Shown one piece after another: positions 42,127 through 51,715 of a DNA stretch of 64,000 nt. The position numbers and the translations under genes were made by a program. How positions within the stretch are numbered: position 1 is the stretch's first letter; every line of letters begins with the position of its first letter. Origin of the DNA: Streptomyces xiamenensis. GTDB lineage: Bacteria > Actinomycetota > Actinomycetes > Streptomycetales > Streptomycetaceae. The notes under the pieces were generated by a model. That model did no database searches. It was not told the origin of the DNA and saw only the letters and a list, made by a program, of their open reading frames with translations. The DNA lies in assembly GCF_000993785.3 (NCBI RefSeq), contig NZ_CP009922.3, positions 4,340,001-4,404,000 on the forward strand, read 5' to 3'.

Positions 42127-44686
42127 GTGGAAGCGCGGGAGACGACGTTCCAGAAGCTGATCCAGGGGGACAACCAGTTCCAGATCCCGCTGTACCAGCG
42201 CACGTACAGCTGGGAGGCGAAAGAACACGAACGACTGTGGAAGGACCTGCTGGAACAGGCCAGGGCCGGTACGGAACAAGCGCCTTCCCCCCCTCGGCGG
42301 ACACTTCCTCGGCTCGCTGGTGCTCGACCCCCGTCCGCCCCTGCCGGACACGGTGCAGCGCTGGGTGGTCATCGACGGGCAGCAGCGCCTGACGACGCTG
42401 ATGCTGCTGGCCTGCGCCCTCCGTGATCACGTGCGGGCCTTCGACAGCGCCAAGGCGAGCCTCATCCACCGCCGCTACCTCGTCAACGAGGAGGACCACA
42501 GCGGGCTCGACGCCTACCGCCTGCTTCCGACCCAGGCCGACCGGCCCTCCTACCTCGCCTGCCTCGACAGGGACCCCCGCGCGGGCGGCGAGGACAGCAT
42601 CGGTGTGGCCTACCGCTTCTTCCTGGCCGCGCTGGCGGAGTACGACCCGGTGGGGGAGTGGGAACGGGTGCGCCACATCGATCAGGCACTGCGTCACCGG
42701 CTCACCCTGGTGACGATCACCGCCGGTCCGCAGGACAACGCCTTCCGGATCTTCGAGTCGCTGAACAACACCGGCAAACCGCTGAGCCAGGCCGATCTGC
42801 TGCGCAACTACGTCTTCATGCAACTCCCGCGTCTGGGTGAGCAGGTGTACGAGAAGATCTGGCTGCCCCTGCAGAGCGAACTCGGACCGGAGCGGCTGAC
42901 GACCCTGGCCTGGCTGGACCTCATTCTGCGCGGGCAGGCCCGGGCGAACCTGGGCGAGGTCTACCAGGGGCAGCGCGGCAGGATGGAGCGGATCGTCGCA
43001 GCCGGGGGAGAGGAAGGGCTGCGCGAGGATCTCAGAGGGCTGCGCCGTCTCGGCCACCTCTTCCTGCGGGTCCTGGAACCCGAACGCGAGCCCGACAAGG
43101 GACTGCGGGTGGTGCTGGGGCGGCTGGCGCGCTGGGGCGGCGAGGCCCACTTCCCGCCCGCTCTCCACACGCTGGACCAGATGGAGCGGGGCGCGGTCGA
43201 CGCGGAACAGGCCGTGCGGACGCTGACGTTCGTCGAGAGCTTCCTCGTGCGCCGCATGATCTGCCGCGAACCCTCGCACAGCGTCCGCCAGCTCCTGGCC
43301 GGGCTGCCCTCGGGGATCGAGCGGGACCATCCGCTGCCGGAGGCGGTACACCGCTACCTGTCCACGGCACGGCGGGGCTGGCCACGTGACGAGGACGTGC
43401 GCGAGGCGGTGCGCACCCAGCCCTTCTACTGGCAGGGCAGCGGCCGGCACCGGCTCTATGTGCTCAGGCGGCTGGAGGAGGACTACGCGGCCCCCGAGCC
43501 GGTCGATTTCTCCCCGGGCTGGGCGACCGTCGAGCACGTTCTTCCGCAGCGGGCCGGCGAGGAGTGGCTCACCATGCTCGCCGAGGACGCCGAGGACGCC
43601 GGGAAGGGCGAGCAGCCGCAGGAACTCCACGAGGCGCTCGTCCACACCCTGGGGAATCTGACCCTGACCGGTGAGAACTCCCGCTTGTCCAACCACCCCT
43701 ATGAACGCAAGCAGCAGATCCTCGACCAGAGCGCGCTGCGGATGAACCGGGAGATCGCCGCAGCCGGTCGCTGGGGGAGGACGGAGATCCTGGCCCGGGC
43801 CGACGGGCTCGCCGAGCGCGCGGTACGCATCTGGCCCGGCCCCCTCGCGGCGGACCACGGCCCGTCCGGCGAACGCTCGGAGTGGCAGCGGCTGCGCAAG
43901 GTGCTGGCCGCTCTGCCGTCCGGGAAGTGGACCACGTACAAGGACCTCGCGGCGGTGACCGGAGCGGGATCACCCCAGACCGTGGGCAGTTACCTTGCCA
44001 AGCGCACCGATCTGCTGAACGCGCACCGGGTCCTGCGCGCCGACGGCACCTCCGCACCGGAATTCGCCTGGCTCGACGGCCGGACCGAGACCCAGCAGGA
44101 GGCGCTGGAACGGGAAGGAATCGCCTTCCACGGCGCGGCGGCGGACCGCGCGCGGAAACTGTCCCCCGTGGAGATCGCCGAACTCGCCGGTCTGGACCGG
44201 TCGCACGAACCGGAAGAGGAGGCACCCTCCCTGCCCGGTGGTGCTGGCGCCGATCGGGCGGCGAGCTTCCGCACGCTGCTCCTCGCCCACCACCCCGGCG
44301 TCGCCGAAGGACTGCTGCCCCTGCTGGAGAAGTGGCGGAAGGACGGCGGGCGACTGGGCTACGGCGCCGCCGACGAAACCAGTTGCTCACCGGTCCTGCG
44401 GGAGGGGAGGGGCCCGCACGGCTCCCTGTGGCCGGTCAACGTGTATCCGCGATCGGGTCTCGTCGAGGTCGTCTTCGCACACCTCGCGCGACGGGAACCG
44501 TTCACGAGGCCGGAGCTGCTCGCCGAACTCCGCGACCGCCTGCGGACGATCCCGGGCGTGGAGCTGGAGGTGCCGGATGCGCAACTGCCGAGGAGACGAC
44601 CGAGCTTCCCGCTGGACACCCTGCGGGGAGACGGCCTGACCCGGTTCGCCGAGACCCTGGAATGGTTCCGGCAGCAGAGCCTGTGA
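42127..44686 (+). pseudogene. GmrSD-type DUF262/DUF1524 protein with C7 frameshift and fused alkyltransferase-like domain
   Basis: A likely anti-phage nuclease of the GmrSD family. The DUF262 part has FQIPLYQRTYSWEAKE in the first frame, then WVVIDGQQRLTTLMLL and NNTGKPLSQADLLRNYVF in the +1 frame. DUF1524 has the HNH-like VEHVLPQRAGEEW and GNLTLTGENSRLSN. Next comes a domain resembling O6-alkylguanine transferase-like proteins (LPSGKWTTYKDLAAVTGAGS, then LNAHRVLRADG), with Ala where alkyltransferases have Cys, and a C-terminal ~140-residue domain I cannot name. The frame shifts at 42287-42293, a run of seven C. Six C would restore GTEQAPSPLGGHFLGSLVLD. GTG 42127 has GGGAGG upstream. Confidence 0.85.
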
Positions 44687-44794
44687 CACACCGCGAGGGA
44701 CGCTGAAAACCCGACCGCGCCGGCGCGACCGGAGCGTCACGCGTCACGCGGGACCGGGACGGTAATGGTCCGTGGACGCTGAGAGACAACGAGA

Positions 44795-44829
44795 GAGGGC
44801 GGGACGCCGTGAGACGGGGTCCCGCCCTC
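44795..44829 (+). terminator. Terminator after the GmrSD-type gene
   Basis: An 11-bp perfect stem (44795-44805 with 44819-44829) with inner pairing CCGT/ACGG in the loop, 108 bp after the gene and 52 bp before the left attachment site. Confidence 0.8.
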
Positions 44830-44880
44830 AACCCGGACGTTCTTGCCGGGCGACGCCAGAATCCAGCCGGGCATGAAAAA

Positions 44881-44925
44881 GTGCCCCCGGCAGGACTCGA
44901 ACCTGCGCACACGGCTCCGGAGGCC
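44881..44925 (-). repeat. attL: 45-bp copy of the 3' half of tRNA-Arg(CCG)
   Basis: Identical to 61330-61374, which is the 3' half (anticodon loop to 3' end) of the intact tRNA-Arg. The similarity stops sharply at both ends. The 5' half of the tRNA is absent here, so this is an attachment-site remnant, not a tRNA gene. Confidence 0.93.
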
Positions 44926-45034
44926 CTGTCGCTCTTAGGAGAAGTTGCTGGTGCCTCCTGAGCGCTCAACCGCCTGGAGACCGTCCATAGAATGGTCCAC
45001 GACAGACGAGTCACCGCGGCGGTCGCGGTGAGGA

Positions 45035-47116
45035 GTGACGAGCGACACTGTCGCGTCTCCCATGGCTCAGGATGGCGCAACGCGCTCTCTGGGGCTGCTG
45101 GTGGCCCCATCTGGTCGTGCATCCCACCATGAACTGTGGGCGATGGCGACTAGTGTTGGTCTGTCGCTGGATGGGCCAGCGCGGTGGTTGACGGAGACGG
45201 TGCGGGTGACGAGCAAGCGGTTGGCGTTGACTTGGTTCAATCAAGACAAGGCGCTACTGCCGTTGCCGGCGGGCGGCTATGAGTGGGTCGAGCGGAACGA
45301 CCCCCGTATTACGGAAGTCCGGCTGCTGCGCGAGACTGGCCGTGTGGGTGAGGTGACCGGTACTAGTGCTGACAACCTGCTCATTGTCGGAGACTCTTAC
45401 CAGGCCCTACACGCTCTTAACTCGATCCCCGAATATGCACAAAACTATAGGGGAAAAGTCAAGCTGGTCTATATTGATCCCCCATTCAATACCGAGCAGA
45501 CGTTTGGCGAGTTCTACGACGATAATTTTGATCACTCTGTCTGGCTCACCATATTCCGAGACCGAGTCAAGCAGTTGAGCGATCTGATGAGCGATGACGG
45601 CGTCATCTGGGTGCATCTCGATGATGCCGAAGTTCACCGTGCGCGAATGGTTCTGGATGCAGAATTCGGAATCGACAACCACTTGGGAACGGTGGTTTGG
45701 CAAAAGGCCGATGGGCCGCGGAATGACCTTCCGAACTTCTCGCCGGATCATGACACCTTGCTCGTCTACGGAAAGACGTCCGAGGCGAAGCTCATCCGGT
45801 CTGCACGCGATGAGTCTCTGAACTCTATTTACAAGTCCGTAGATGGCGATCCCCGCCCTTGGTACGACGATAATCCTACCGCGCCGTCTGCGCACCGTAA
45901 CCAGACCTGGGTGTACGCTATTCAGTCGCCTATCACCGGTGATCTCATGTACCCGGCTAATGGGCGGTGTTGGGGCACGAAGCAGGAGACGGTACTTGCC
46001 GCTCTGTCGGAATACGCGCCTTATAAGCAAGTGGTCATCGACGATGATGAGAGGCGGGCAGAGGTGTGCGGCGTCCCTGTTGCGGAGCTGCGCAAGGGAA
46101 TTCCAGCACTGCTGCTAGACGTACCTCTTGAGGAAGCCCGAGAACTGACAGATAAGCGTAAGGCTGCAGGTATGTGGCCGGAGTACATTATCCGCCCTAA
46201 GGGTTCAATTGGCCGGAAAAGAATTCAGCCGGATAAGGGCTCTAATGCGCGAACCATGTGGTTCAACTCGGAAGTAGGTCACAATCGCGAGGCCAAGGCG
46301 GAGATTAAGGCTCTCTTCCCGGGCGTGAATCCTTTCTCCACGCCTAAGCCAGAGAGGTTGCTGCGTAAGATCATCGAGGTGAGCACTCGGCCAGGGGAGA
46401 TCGTGGTCGACTGTTTTGCGGGATCCGGTACTACCGCCGCAGTTGCGCACAAGCTCGGTCGGCGATGGATTACAGTCGAGACTGTAAAAAACACGGTAGA
46501 TAACTTCACGGCACCACGACTGGCGAAGGTGGTGGATGGTTCTGACATGGGTGGCGTTACGCAGCCCAAGGAACGTGTCGCCGATATTTCCCTTCCGGAT
46601 GGTGTGACAGTGTCCATGCTCGATGAGGCGCGCAAGGTACTCGATAAGCTTGTTAAAGCCAAGGTGCTGCAGGCTGACCCTGATACGCTCGCTTCACTCA
46701 TCAAGCAGATGAAGACAAAGCCCACAAAGGAGCGTTTGTGGCACGGAGGCGGGGGCTTCCGTACACTGCGGGTGGAGGAACCGAGGACTGTTGTTGCCGG
46801 CAACCGAGCTTTCCTTGTAGAGGGTGCGCCCAACCTGGGGCGGTGGGTCGCTGCCCAGCTCGGTTACACGCTCACGTTCGATAGGCGCGGAGTTGTTGGG
46901 CTGAAGAACCGCGATGTTCTCGTGGTCGTCGACGGCATGGTTGATGAAGCGCAGATTGCACATGCTGTTTCTCTGCTCAATGATGACGAGACACTCACCC
47001 TCGCCGGTGTCGCCGTGCACCCTGACGCCACCTCCTTGCTCGCAAATATGTTGGTTGGCTCGCGAGTCATTAAGGTGCCGAACGGTCTCTTCAAGCAGTC
47101 AAAGGTGATCCGATGA
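45035..47116 (+). CDS. Type III restriction-modification methyltransferase (Mod)
   Basis: A 693-residue N6-adenine or N4-cytosine DNA methyltransferase that also carries target recognition for the Res subunit. The catalytic motif VYIDPPFNTEQTF comes before the SAM motif DCFAGSGTTAAVAHKLG, the beta-class order of type III Mod. The region between (about residues 230-440) should be target recognition. GC is clearly lower than in the flanking genes (e.g. AATATGCACAAAACTATAGG), which suggests transfer. The start is uncertain: GTG 45035 directly abuts GAGGA, and ATG 45062 has no box. It overlaps res by ATGA. Confidence 0.9.
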   Translation: MTSDTVASPMAQDGATRSLGLLVAPSGRASHHELWAMATSVGLSLDGPARWLTETVRVTSKRLALTWFNQDKALLPLPAGGYEWVERNDPRITEVRLLRETGRVGEVTGTSADNLLIVGDSYQALHALNSIPEYAQNYRGKVKLVYIDPPFNTEQTFGEFYDDNFDHSVWLTIFRDRVKQLSDLMSDDGVIWVHLDDAEVHRARMVLDAEFGIDNHLGTVVWQKADGPRNDLPNFSPDHDTLLVYGKTSEAKLIRSARDESLNSIYKSVDGDPRPWYDDNPTAPSAHRNQTWVYAIQSPITGDLMYPANGRCWGTKQETVLAALSEYAPYKQVVIDDDERRAEVCGVPVAELRKGIPALLLDVPLEEARELTDKRKAAGMWPEYIIRPKGSIGRKRIQPDKGSNARTMWFNSEVGHNREAKAEIKALFPGVNPFSTPKPERLLRKIIEVSTRPGEIVVDCFAGSGTTAAVAHKLGRRWITVETVKNTVDNFTAPRLAKVVDGSDMGGVTQPKERVADISLPDGVTVSMLDEARKVLDKLVKAKVLQADPDTLASLIKQMKTKPTKERLWHGGGGFRTLRVEEPRTVVAGNRAFLVEGAPNLGRWVAAQLGYTLTFDRRGVVGLKNRDVLVVVDGMVDEAQIAHAVSLLNDDETLTLAGVAVHPDATSLLANMLVGSRVIKVPNGLFKQSKVIR

Positions 47117-49539
47117 GTTGGATTGAATACGAGCCGCAGAGGGTCGAAGCGATCGCAGCACGGCTGGACCTTCGTGACGCCAACAGGCGAGCGCTACACG
47201 AGGTTGCGGAGCACCTTGTGGAGGGTGATGGGCGTGAGTTCATCTGCGACCTTGCTACTGGCGTAGGCAAAACGTACCTCGCCGCAGGCGTCCTTGAGTA
47301 TCTTGCCGAAGCGGGTATTCGTAATGTCGTCATGATCGTGCCACTGGACGCCATCTACGAAAAGACTATCCAAAATTTCACTCCTGGTAGCCGAAAGTAC
47401 ATTGAAGGCGCGGTATGGGAGCCTGTCGTCGTCACTGCTGAGAATTTTAGGCAGCACGTAGATGACATGAACGACCTTACCAAGCTTAAGCTGTTCATCT
47501 TCAAGGTGCAGACGCTCCTCAAGCCGAGCGATGACATGCGCCGAAAGATTCATGATGAGAACGAGAGCATGGGAGAGGCGCTTTACGCTCACTTGCAGTG
47601 GCTCGATGACCTTGTGGTGCTGGCTGACGAGCACCACGTCTACTCCGGTGACGCGGAGAAATATGGGGCCACCATTCGTGATTTGGGCGCTCGTGCCATC
47701 GTTGGACTGACAGCGACTCCTAATAAGGCCGATGTGAGGGCGGGTAAGGTCGTCTTCCGCTATACGCTCGCGGAAGCCATCGCAGATGGCCTCGTGAAAA
47801 TTCCCGTTGTGGTGTATCGGGAGGACGGCACCAAGGACACGCGCTCGCAACTTGCCGACGCCTGTCACCTGCGGGACGTCAAGGAGGCTGCGTGGCGAGC
47901 CTACGCGCGCGCCAGCGCCAAGGCGACGGTTGTCCCTGTCCTCTTCGTGGTCTGCGAGGAAGTCAAGAAAGCGGAGCAAATTGCCGAGACACTCCGTGCG
48001 GAGTTTCTGACTGAGCCCGATCAAGTCTTGCTCATCACCGGTGGGTCGAGTGATAAGGCACTGCGTTCGCTGAAGGCTGTCGAAGATCCCACCTCGCCTG
48101 TCCGCGCTGTGGTCAGCGTCGACAAGCTCAAGGAAGGGTGGGACGTTCGGAACATCGGCGTCATCGTAAGCTTTCGCCCGCTGCTGTCTGCCACTCTTAC
48201 GGAGCAGGTGCTTGGCCGAGGCTTGCGGCTACCTTTCGGCGAGCGCACCAGCATTGAAGCTATCGATACTGTGGACATTGTTGCTCACGAGTCCTACAGA
48301 CAGTTGCTCGCGAGTAAGCAGGCACTTCTGGAGCAAGTGCTTGAGGAGCGTGCCGTTGCTGCTAAGGAGCTGAGTACCACGTCGGCGGTAAAGGCGTCGG
48401 GTGAGCAACCACAGGGACCCGTGGCCTCTGCGATGACACAGCGGGGACTGACCTTCGTCTTCGATGACGCCCACGGCGGCGAGGTGGTCGATCCCTCGGT
48501 GCTTCTCATGGTGCAGGAATACAACACCACGGTAGAGCAGCAGGAGAAGGGCACTGCCGCCACCGTTCAGTTCGTATCCCCAGTCAACAACGCTCCTCGT
48601 ATTAAGTTCCCGCGACTAGAGCGCCAGGCTATTCCTACAAAATTTTCACTGAGTTGCATCACACAGCAACAATCCCGAGATCTCGGAAGTAAGTATCTCT
48701 CCGATGAATCGGTGTATATGAAGCGTGTGGCGCTCGACGCCGAACGCGGCATCGATGGCGAAGTAGTAATCGGTGAACGCTTCCTAGAGGAAGAAAAAGC
48801 TCACATTGAGACGTTGCCGTGGTCCACGGTTAAGAAGCAGCTCGAGACCAAGGTGCTTGGACTCAGCGTGATTACGTCTACACTCACCGAGTTTCAAGCT
48901 GCAAGTAATGTCATCGGATGGTTCCTCGATGGCGCAGGAGTAACCGGTGATGAACACGTTCGGTGGAGCGTGAAGCGCACAGCGCTCGCAACCCGAGCCA
49001 TTGAAGCTATGATTATCAAGGCCTACGAACTGCGCGCCACCACGCCCACATGGGAGTTCAATGTCGTCGAAGTTCCGGTCCTGCCGCCCTCACGCCCAAT
49101 GCCCTCTCCAATACTGAGTAAGTGGGCCGACTTCGCAAAGGGCGTCTGGTATGGCGACTGGCAGAAGAGTGTCGAAAACGTCTCGAGCTTTGATGCCCGT
49201 ACTACAGAGTTCTCATTGGCGCAGATGCTTGACTCCGCTGCACATGTCAAGTGGTGGCTGCGCATTTACACCAATGGTCCAGCATGGATTGAGTGGGAGG
49301 GCGGGCGGTACTTCGCTGACTTCATTGCCATCGATACCAATGGGCATTACTGGTTGATTGAAGGTAAGGCCGATGATGACGCTAACGACGAGAGCGTGAT
49401 GGCTAAGCGCAAGGCTGCCGAGGCGTGGGTAGAGCAGGTCAATGAAGTAGGTGCGTATGGTCAGTGGAGGTATCTCTTCGCAACAGAGACGGCCATAAAG
49501 GTATCCAACGGGCGCTGGCTGGACCTCATCAAACAGTGA
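47113..49539 (+). CDS. Type III restriction enzyme helicase-nuclease (Res)
   Basis: An 808-residue SF2 helicase with nuclease that cleaves unmodified DNA with Mod. Walker A is DLATGVGKTYLAAG, the DExH box VVLADEHHVYSG, motif III IVGLTATPNKAD, and motifs V/VI are VSVDKLKEGWDVRNI and LTEQVLGRGLRLPFGE. The C-terminal PD-(D/E)xK nuclease is visible as YFADFIAIDTNGHYWLIEGK. It shares the lower GC content of mod and is coupled to it. Together they form a complete-looking system, probably the element's main defence cargo. Confidence 0.92.
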   Translation: MSWIEYEPQRVEAIAARLDLRDANRRALHEVAEHLVEGDGREFICDLATGVGKTYLAAGVLEYLAEAGIRNVVMIVPLDAIYEKTIQNFTPGSRKYIEGAVWEPVVVTAENFRQHVDDMNDLTKLKLFIFKVQTLLKPSDDMRRKIHDENESMGEALYAHLQWLDDLVVLADEHHVYSGDAEKYGATIRDLGARAIVGLTATPNKADVRAGKVVFRYTLAEAIADGLVKIPVVVYREDGTKDTRSQLADACHLRDVKEAAWRAYARASAKATVVPVLFVVCEEVKKAEQIAETLRAEFLTEPDQVLLITGGSSDKALRSLKAVEDPTSPVRAVVSVDKLKEGWDVRNIGVIVSFRPLLSATLTEQVLGRGLRLPFGERTSIEAIDTVDIVAHESYRQLLASKQALLEQVLEERAVAAKELSTTSAVKASGEQPQGPVASAMTQRGLTFVFDDAHGGEVVDPSVLLMVQEYNTTVEQQEKGTAATVQFVSPVNNAPRIKFPRLERQAIPTKFSLSCITQQQSRDLGSKYLSDESVYMKRVALDAERGIDGEVVIGERFLEEEKAHIETLPWSTVKKQLETKVLGLSVITSTLTEFQAASNVIGWFLDGAGVTGDEHVRWSVKRTALATRAIEAMIIKAYELRATTPTWEFNVVEVPVLPPSRPMPSPILSKWADFAKGVWYGDWQKSVENVSSFDARTTEFSLAQMLDSAAHVKWWLRIYTNGPAWIEWEGGRYFADFIAIDTNGHYWLIEGKADDDANDESVMAKRKAAEAWVEQVNEVGAYGQWRYLFATETAIKVSNGRWLDLIKQ

Positions 49540-49599
49540 TCGCCGACATAAGCGTATTCATACTTGCGGGGCCTGAAAGACCCGGGGGGTGCCGATCCA

Positions 49600-50689
49600 A
49601 TACGCGCAACGGCATCAACGAATCGCTCACCAGCGTGACCGCGGAGCTCCACGACGAGCGGGCTGGACGGCCGTCCGAGCAGGCCATTCGGAAGGTGCCG
49701 CGCAGCCGGGCTTTCGTCCTGCCGGAGGCCCGACGACCGAGATGTTCCGGACGATGTGCGGAACATCCTCCACTGGGTGTCGAAGGCACCGCGGCTGCTT
49801 GCGGATCTCGCTGAACCGGCCATGGCCCGTGCGGTGCTGGACTCACTGAAACTACGGCTCGACGGCACGGCCGCAGCAGCCGAAAGCGTGCGGCGTAAGC
49901 GGCGGACTCTGGTCAACGCTGCCAACTATGCGGTCGACCTGAAGGGCTGCGTGAAAGCCCGATCACTGCTGTTCGCTGGCTGAAGCAGAAGGTCTCCAAC
50001 CAGGTTGCCCCCCGTGTAGTCGCGAACCCTGAGCAGGCTCGCAGTCTCCTGGCAGCCATCTCCTGCGCAGGCGGCTACCGGCATGCCCGTGGTCGGCGCC
50101 TGGTGGATCTCTTCGTCTCCATGTACTTCGGTGGCTTCCGGCCGGCTGAAGCGGTCGGCCTCGTCAAGACGGACCTGAACCTTCCCGAACAGGGTTGGGG
50201 ATCGGTGCTGCTCCACCGGACGCGTCCGTCTGTTGGCAAGCAACGGACCGACTCGGGGGAGACCTACGACGACCGTGGTCTGAAGGACCGGCCTGTTGAG
50301 GACGTTAGACGGGTGCCGATCCCGCCCCATCTCGTCGCTGTGCTCCACGAGCACCTGGCGACTTTCGGCACAACGGACGACGGACGGCCTTTCTTCAGCG
50401 AGAAAGGGCTCGGTCGTCCCGTCCTCGACCTACTACTACGTCTGGCAGGAAGCCCGGTTCCTTGCACTTCCTCCGTCCGCGGCCTCCTCACTGCTCGCGA
50501 TTCGGCCGTACGACCTCTGGCACTCTAGCGCTGTTGACGTGGCTCATCGCCGGTCTTGACGCGACCGAGGTGGCCGAGCGGGCCGGCAACAGCGTCGAGG
50601 TTCTGCTCACCCGCTACGCGAAGTGCCTCGACGGACGACAGGACGACGCCAACCGGTGTATCGAGGATCCGCTTCGCGAGTACGGGTGA
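49600..50689 (+). pseudogene. Decayed tyrosine integrase (second, older AICE-type integrase)
   Basis: Pieces in different frames align in order with the integrase at 59.7-61.1 kb: RPSEQAIRKVPRSRAFVLPE; ILHWVSKAPRLLADLAEPAM with VRRKRRTLVNAANYAVDLKG; SMYFGGFRPAEAVGLVKTDL with RPSVGKQRTDSGETYDDRGL; AIRPYDLWHSSAVD, where the catalytic H-x-x-R reads W-H; and VAERAGNSVEVLLTRYAKCL. At least four frameshifts separate them (near 49735, 49975, 50420 and 50525). It is clearly inactive. It directly follows res, suggesting that the restriction cassette came with an earlier element. Confidence 0.85.
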
Positions 50690-50769
50690 GTTGGCCCGCC
50701 CGAGATTGAGTCCCCAGGAATTTCGTCAGGGGCCTTCCTCGTTTTGGGCCGCACGTGGGGCGCGCTCTC

Positions 50770-50913
50770 TTACTTACGCGGGCAGTTACGTTTCTCATGC
50801 CCGTGGTAGTCGCACACGCTGCACTTCCCAGCGTTGGGAGATACGTCGCACGACCGTCTGTCGTGCCCTCCCTCGCCGCACCAAGAGCAAGTGCGGGTTC
50901 CGGTTGCGCTCAT
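50770..50913 (-). CDS. 47-residue double zinc-knuckle (CCHC) protein
   Basis: A very short gene with a strong GGAGG box seven bases before the ATG at 50913. It contains two perfect C-x2-C-x4-H-x4-C zinc knuckles, CSWCGEGGHDRRSC and CSVCDYHGHEKRNC, separated by eight residues, with basic residues before the end (KRNCPRK). CCHC knuckles bind single-stranded nucleic acid and are rare in bacteria. It lies between the relic integrase and a transposase in an otherwise empty 300-bp gap. Perfect spacing of eight ligands in 47 residues makes chance unlikely. Function unknown. Confidence 0.8.
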   Translation of the reverse strand: MSATGTRTCSWCGEGGHDRRSCDVSPNAGKCSVCDYHGHEKRNCPRK

Positions 50914-50976
50914 TTTTCGTCCTCCGTATCGTCCGTCGCTCGCCCTTCGGGCATGAGTCTAAACGTCGCGCCCCTG

Positions 50977-50997
50977 CTAAGTCTTGTCCCGTAAATG
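50977..50997. repeat. Left imperfect inverted repeat of the IS5-like unit
   Basis: CTAAGTCTTGTCCCGTAAATG here matches, in inverse orientation, 52387-52407 at 16 of 21 positions, including the TGTCCCG core. It lies 38 bp beyond the transposase stop, where an IS end is expected. Confidence 0.55.
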
Positions 50998-51034
50998 ATC
51001 TACGGCGGGCTGTCTGACTTGCTTGTCTCCTGGG

Positions 51035-51715
51035 TCACCCGGCGAGGGCGAGGTTGTGTAGGCGGGCGATGCCGAGCATGGCGTGGTGCACGCCGTCGCC
51101 TTTGAGGCGGCAGTCGCGAAGGATCTTCCAGGTCTTCATACGGGCGAAGGTGTGCTCGACGCGGGCGCGGACTTTGCGGTGGGAGGCGTTGTGTTCCTCC
51201 TTCCAAGCCGGTAGTTCGCTCTGGCCTTTCTCCCGGCGATGTGGGATAACCAGGCCGGTGCCCCGGTAACCGCCGTCCGCGATGACGGTGGCCGCACCGA
51301 CGGCGGCTTTCGCCCCAGACAGTTCCCATGCCTTGCAGTCGTTGCGGTTGCCCGGCAGGGTCCGGCCGACGGCGACGACCGCGCGGGTGTCAGCGTCGAT
51401 GACGACCTGGTGGTTGGTTGAGTACCGGTAGTTTTTCGACTGCTCGGCGATGGTGTGATCGCGAGTGGGCACCAGGGTGCCGTCCACGATCAGGACGGCG
51501 TCCTTGCGGAACAGCTTGCGCTGTTGGAGTGCGAGCGACGGCCCGAGATGGTCGATGATGCGGTCCGCCGCCGACTTCGATACCCCGAACGGCGGTGCCA
51601 GCTGACGTAGCGTGAGGTTGGTGCGCCAGTATGCGGCGACCAGCAGCACCCGGTCCTCCAGCGGCAGGCTCCACGGCCGGCGGGCAGTCTCGGACTGCGG
51701 CGCTCCCGTCGGGTC
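51035..51715 (-). pseudogene. IS5-family transposase (DDE_Tnp_4), 5' truncated
   Basis: About 225 residues of an IS5-like transposase. LTLRQLAPPFGVSKSAADRI is the helix-turn-helix part, then VLIVDGTLVPTRDH carries the first Asp, TVIADGGYRG the second, and VRARVEHTFARMKTWKILRD the catalytic Glu region. The frame continues upstream as SLPLEDRVLLVAAYWRTN to about 51715, where it runs into the HAD gene read in another frame. The N-terminal ~40-50 residues of the usual protein are missing, so it is probably inactive. Confidence 0.82.

Noticed and set aside
42062..43858. Minus-strand frame of 598 residues opposite the GmrSD-type gene
   Set aside because: Shadow: the plus strand has DUF262 and HNH motifs.
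44881..44925. A second tRNA-Arg gene
   Set aside because: Only the 3' half is present; the D arm and 5' acceptor strand are missing. It is the att duplicate.
50690..50980. Another copy of the attachment site marking the end of an older element next to the relic integrase
   Set aside because: No stretch resembling the 45-bp tRNA-Arg core was found on reading this region.
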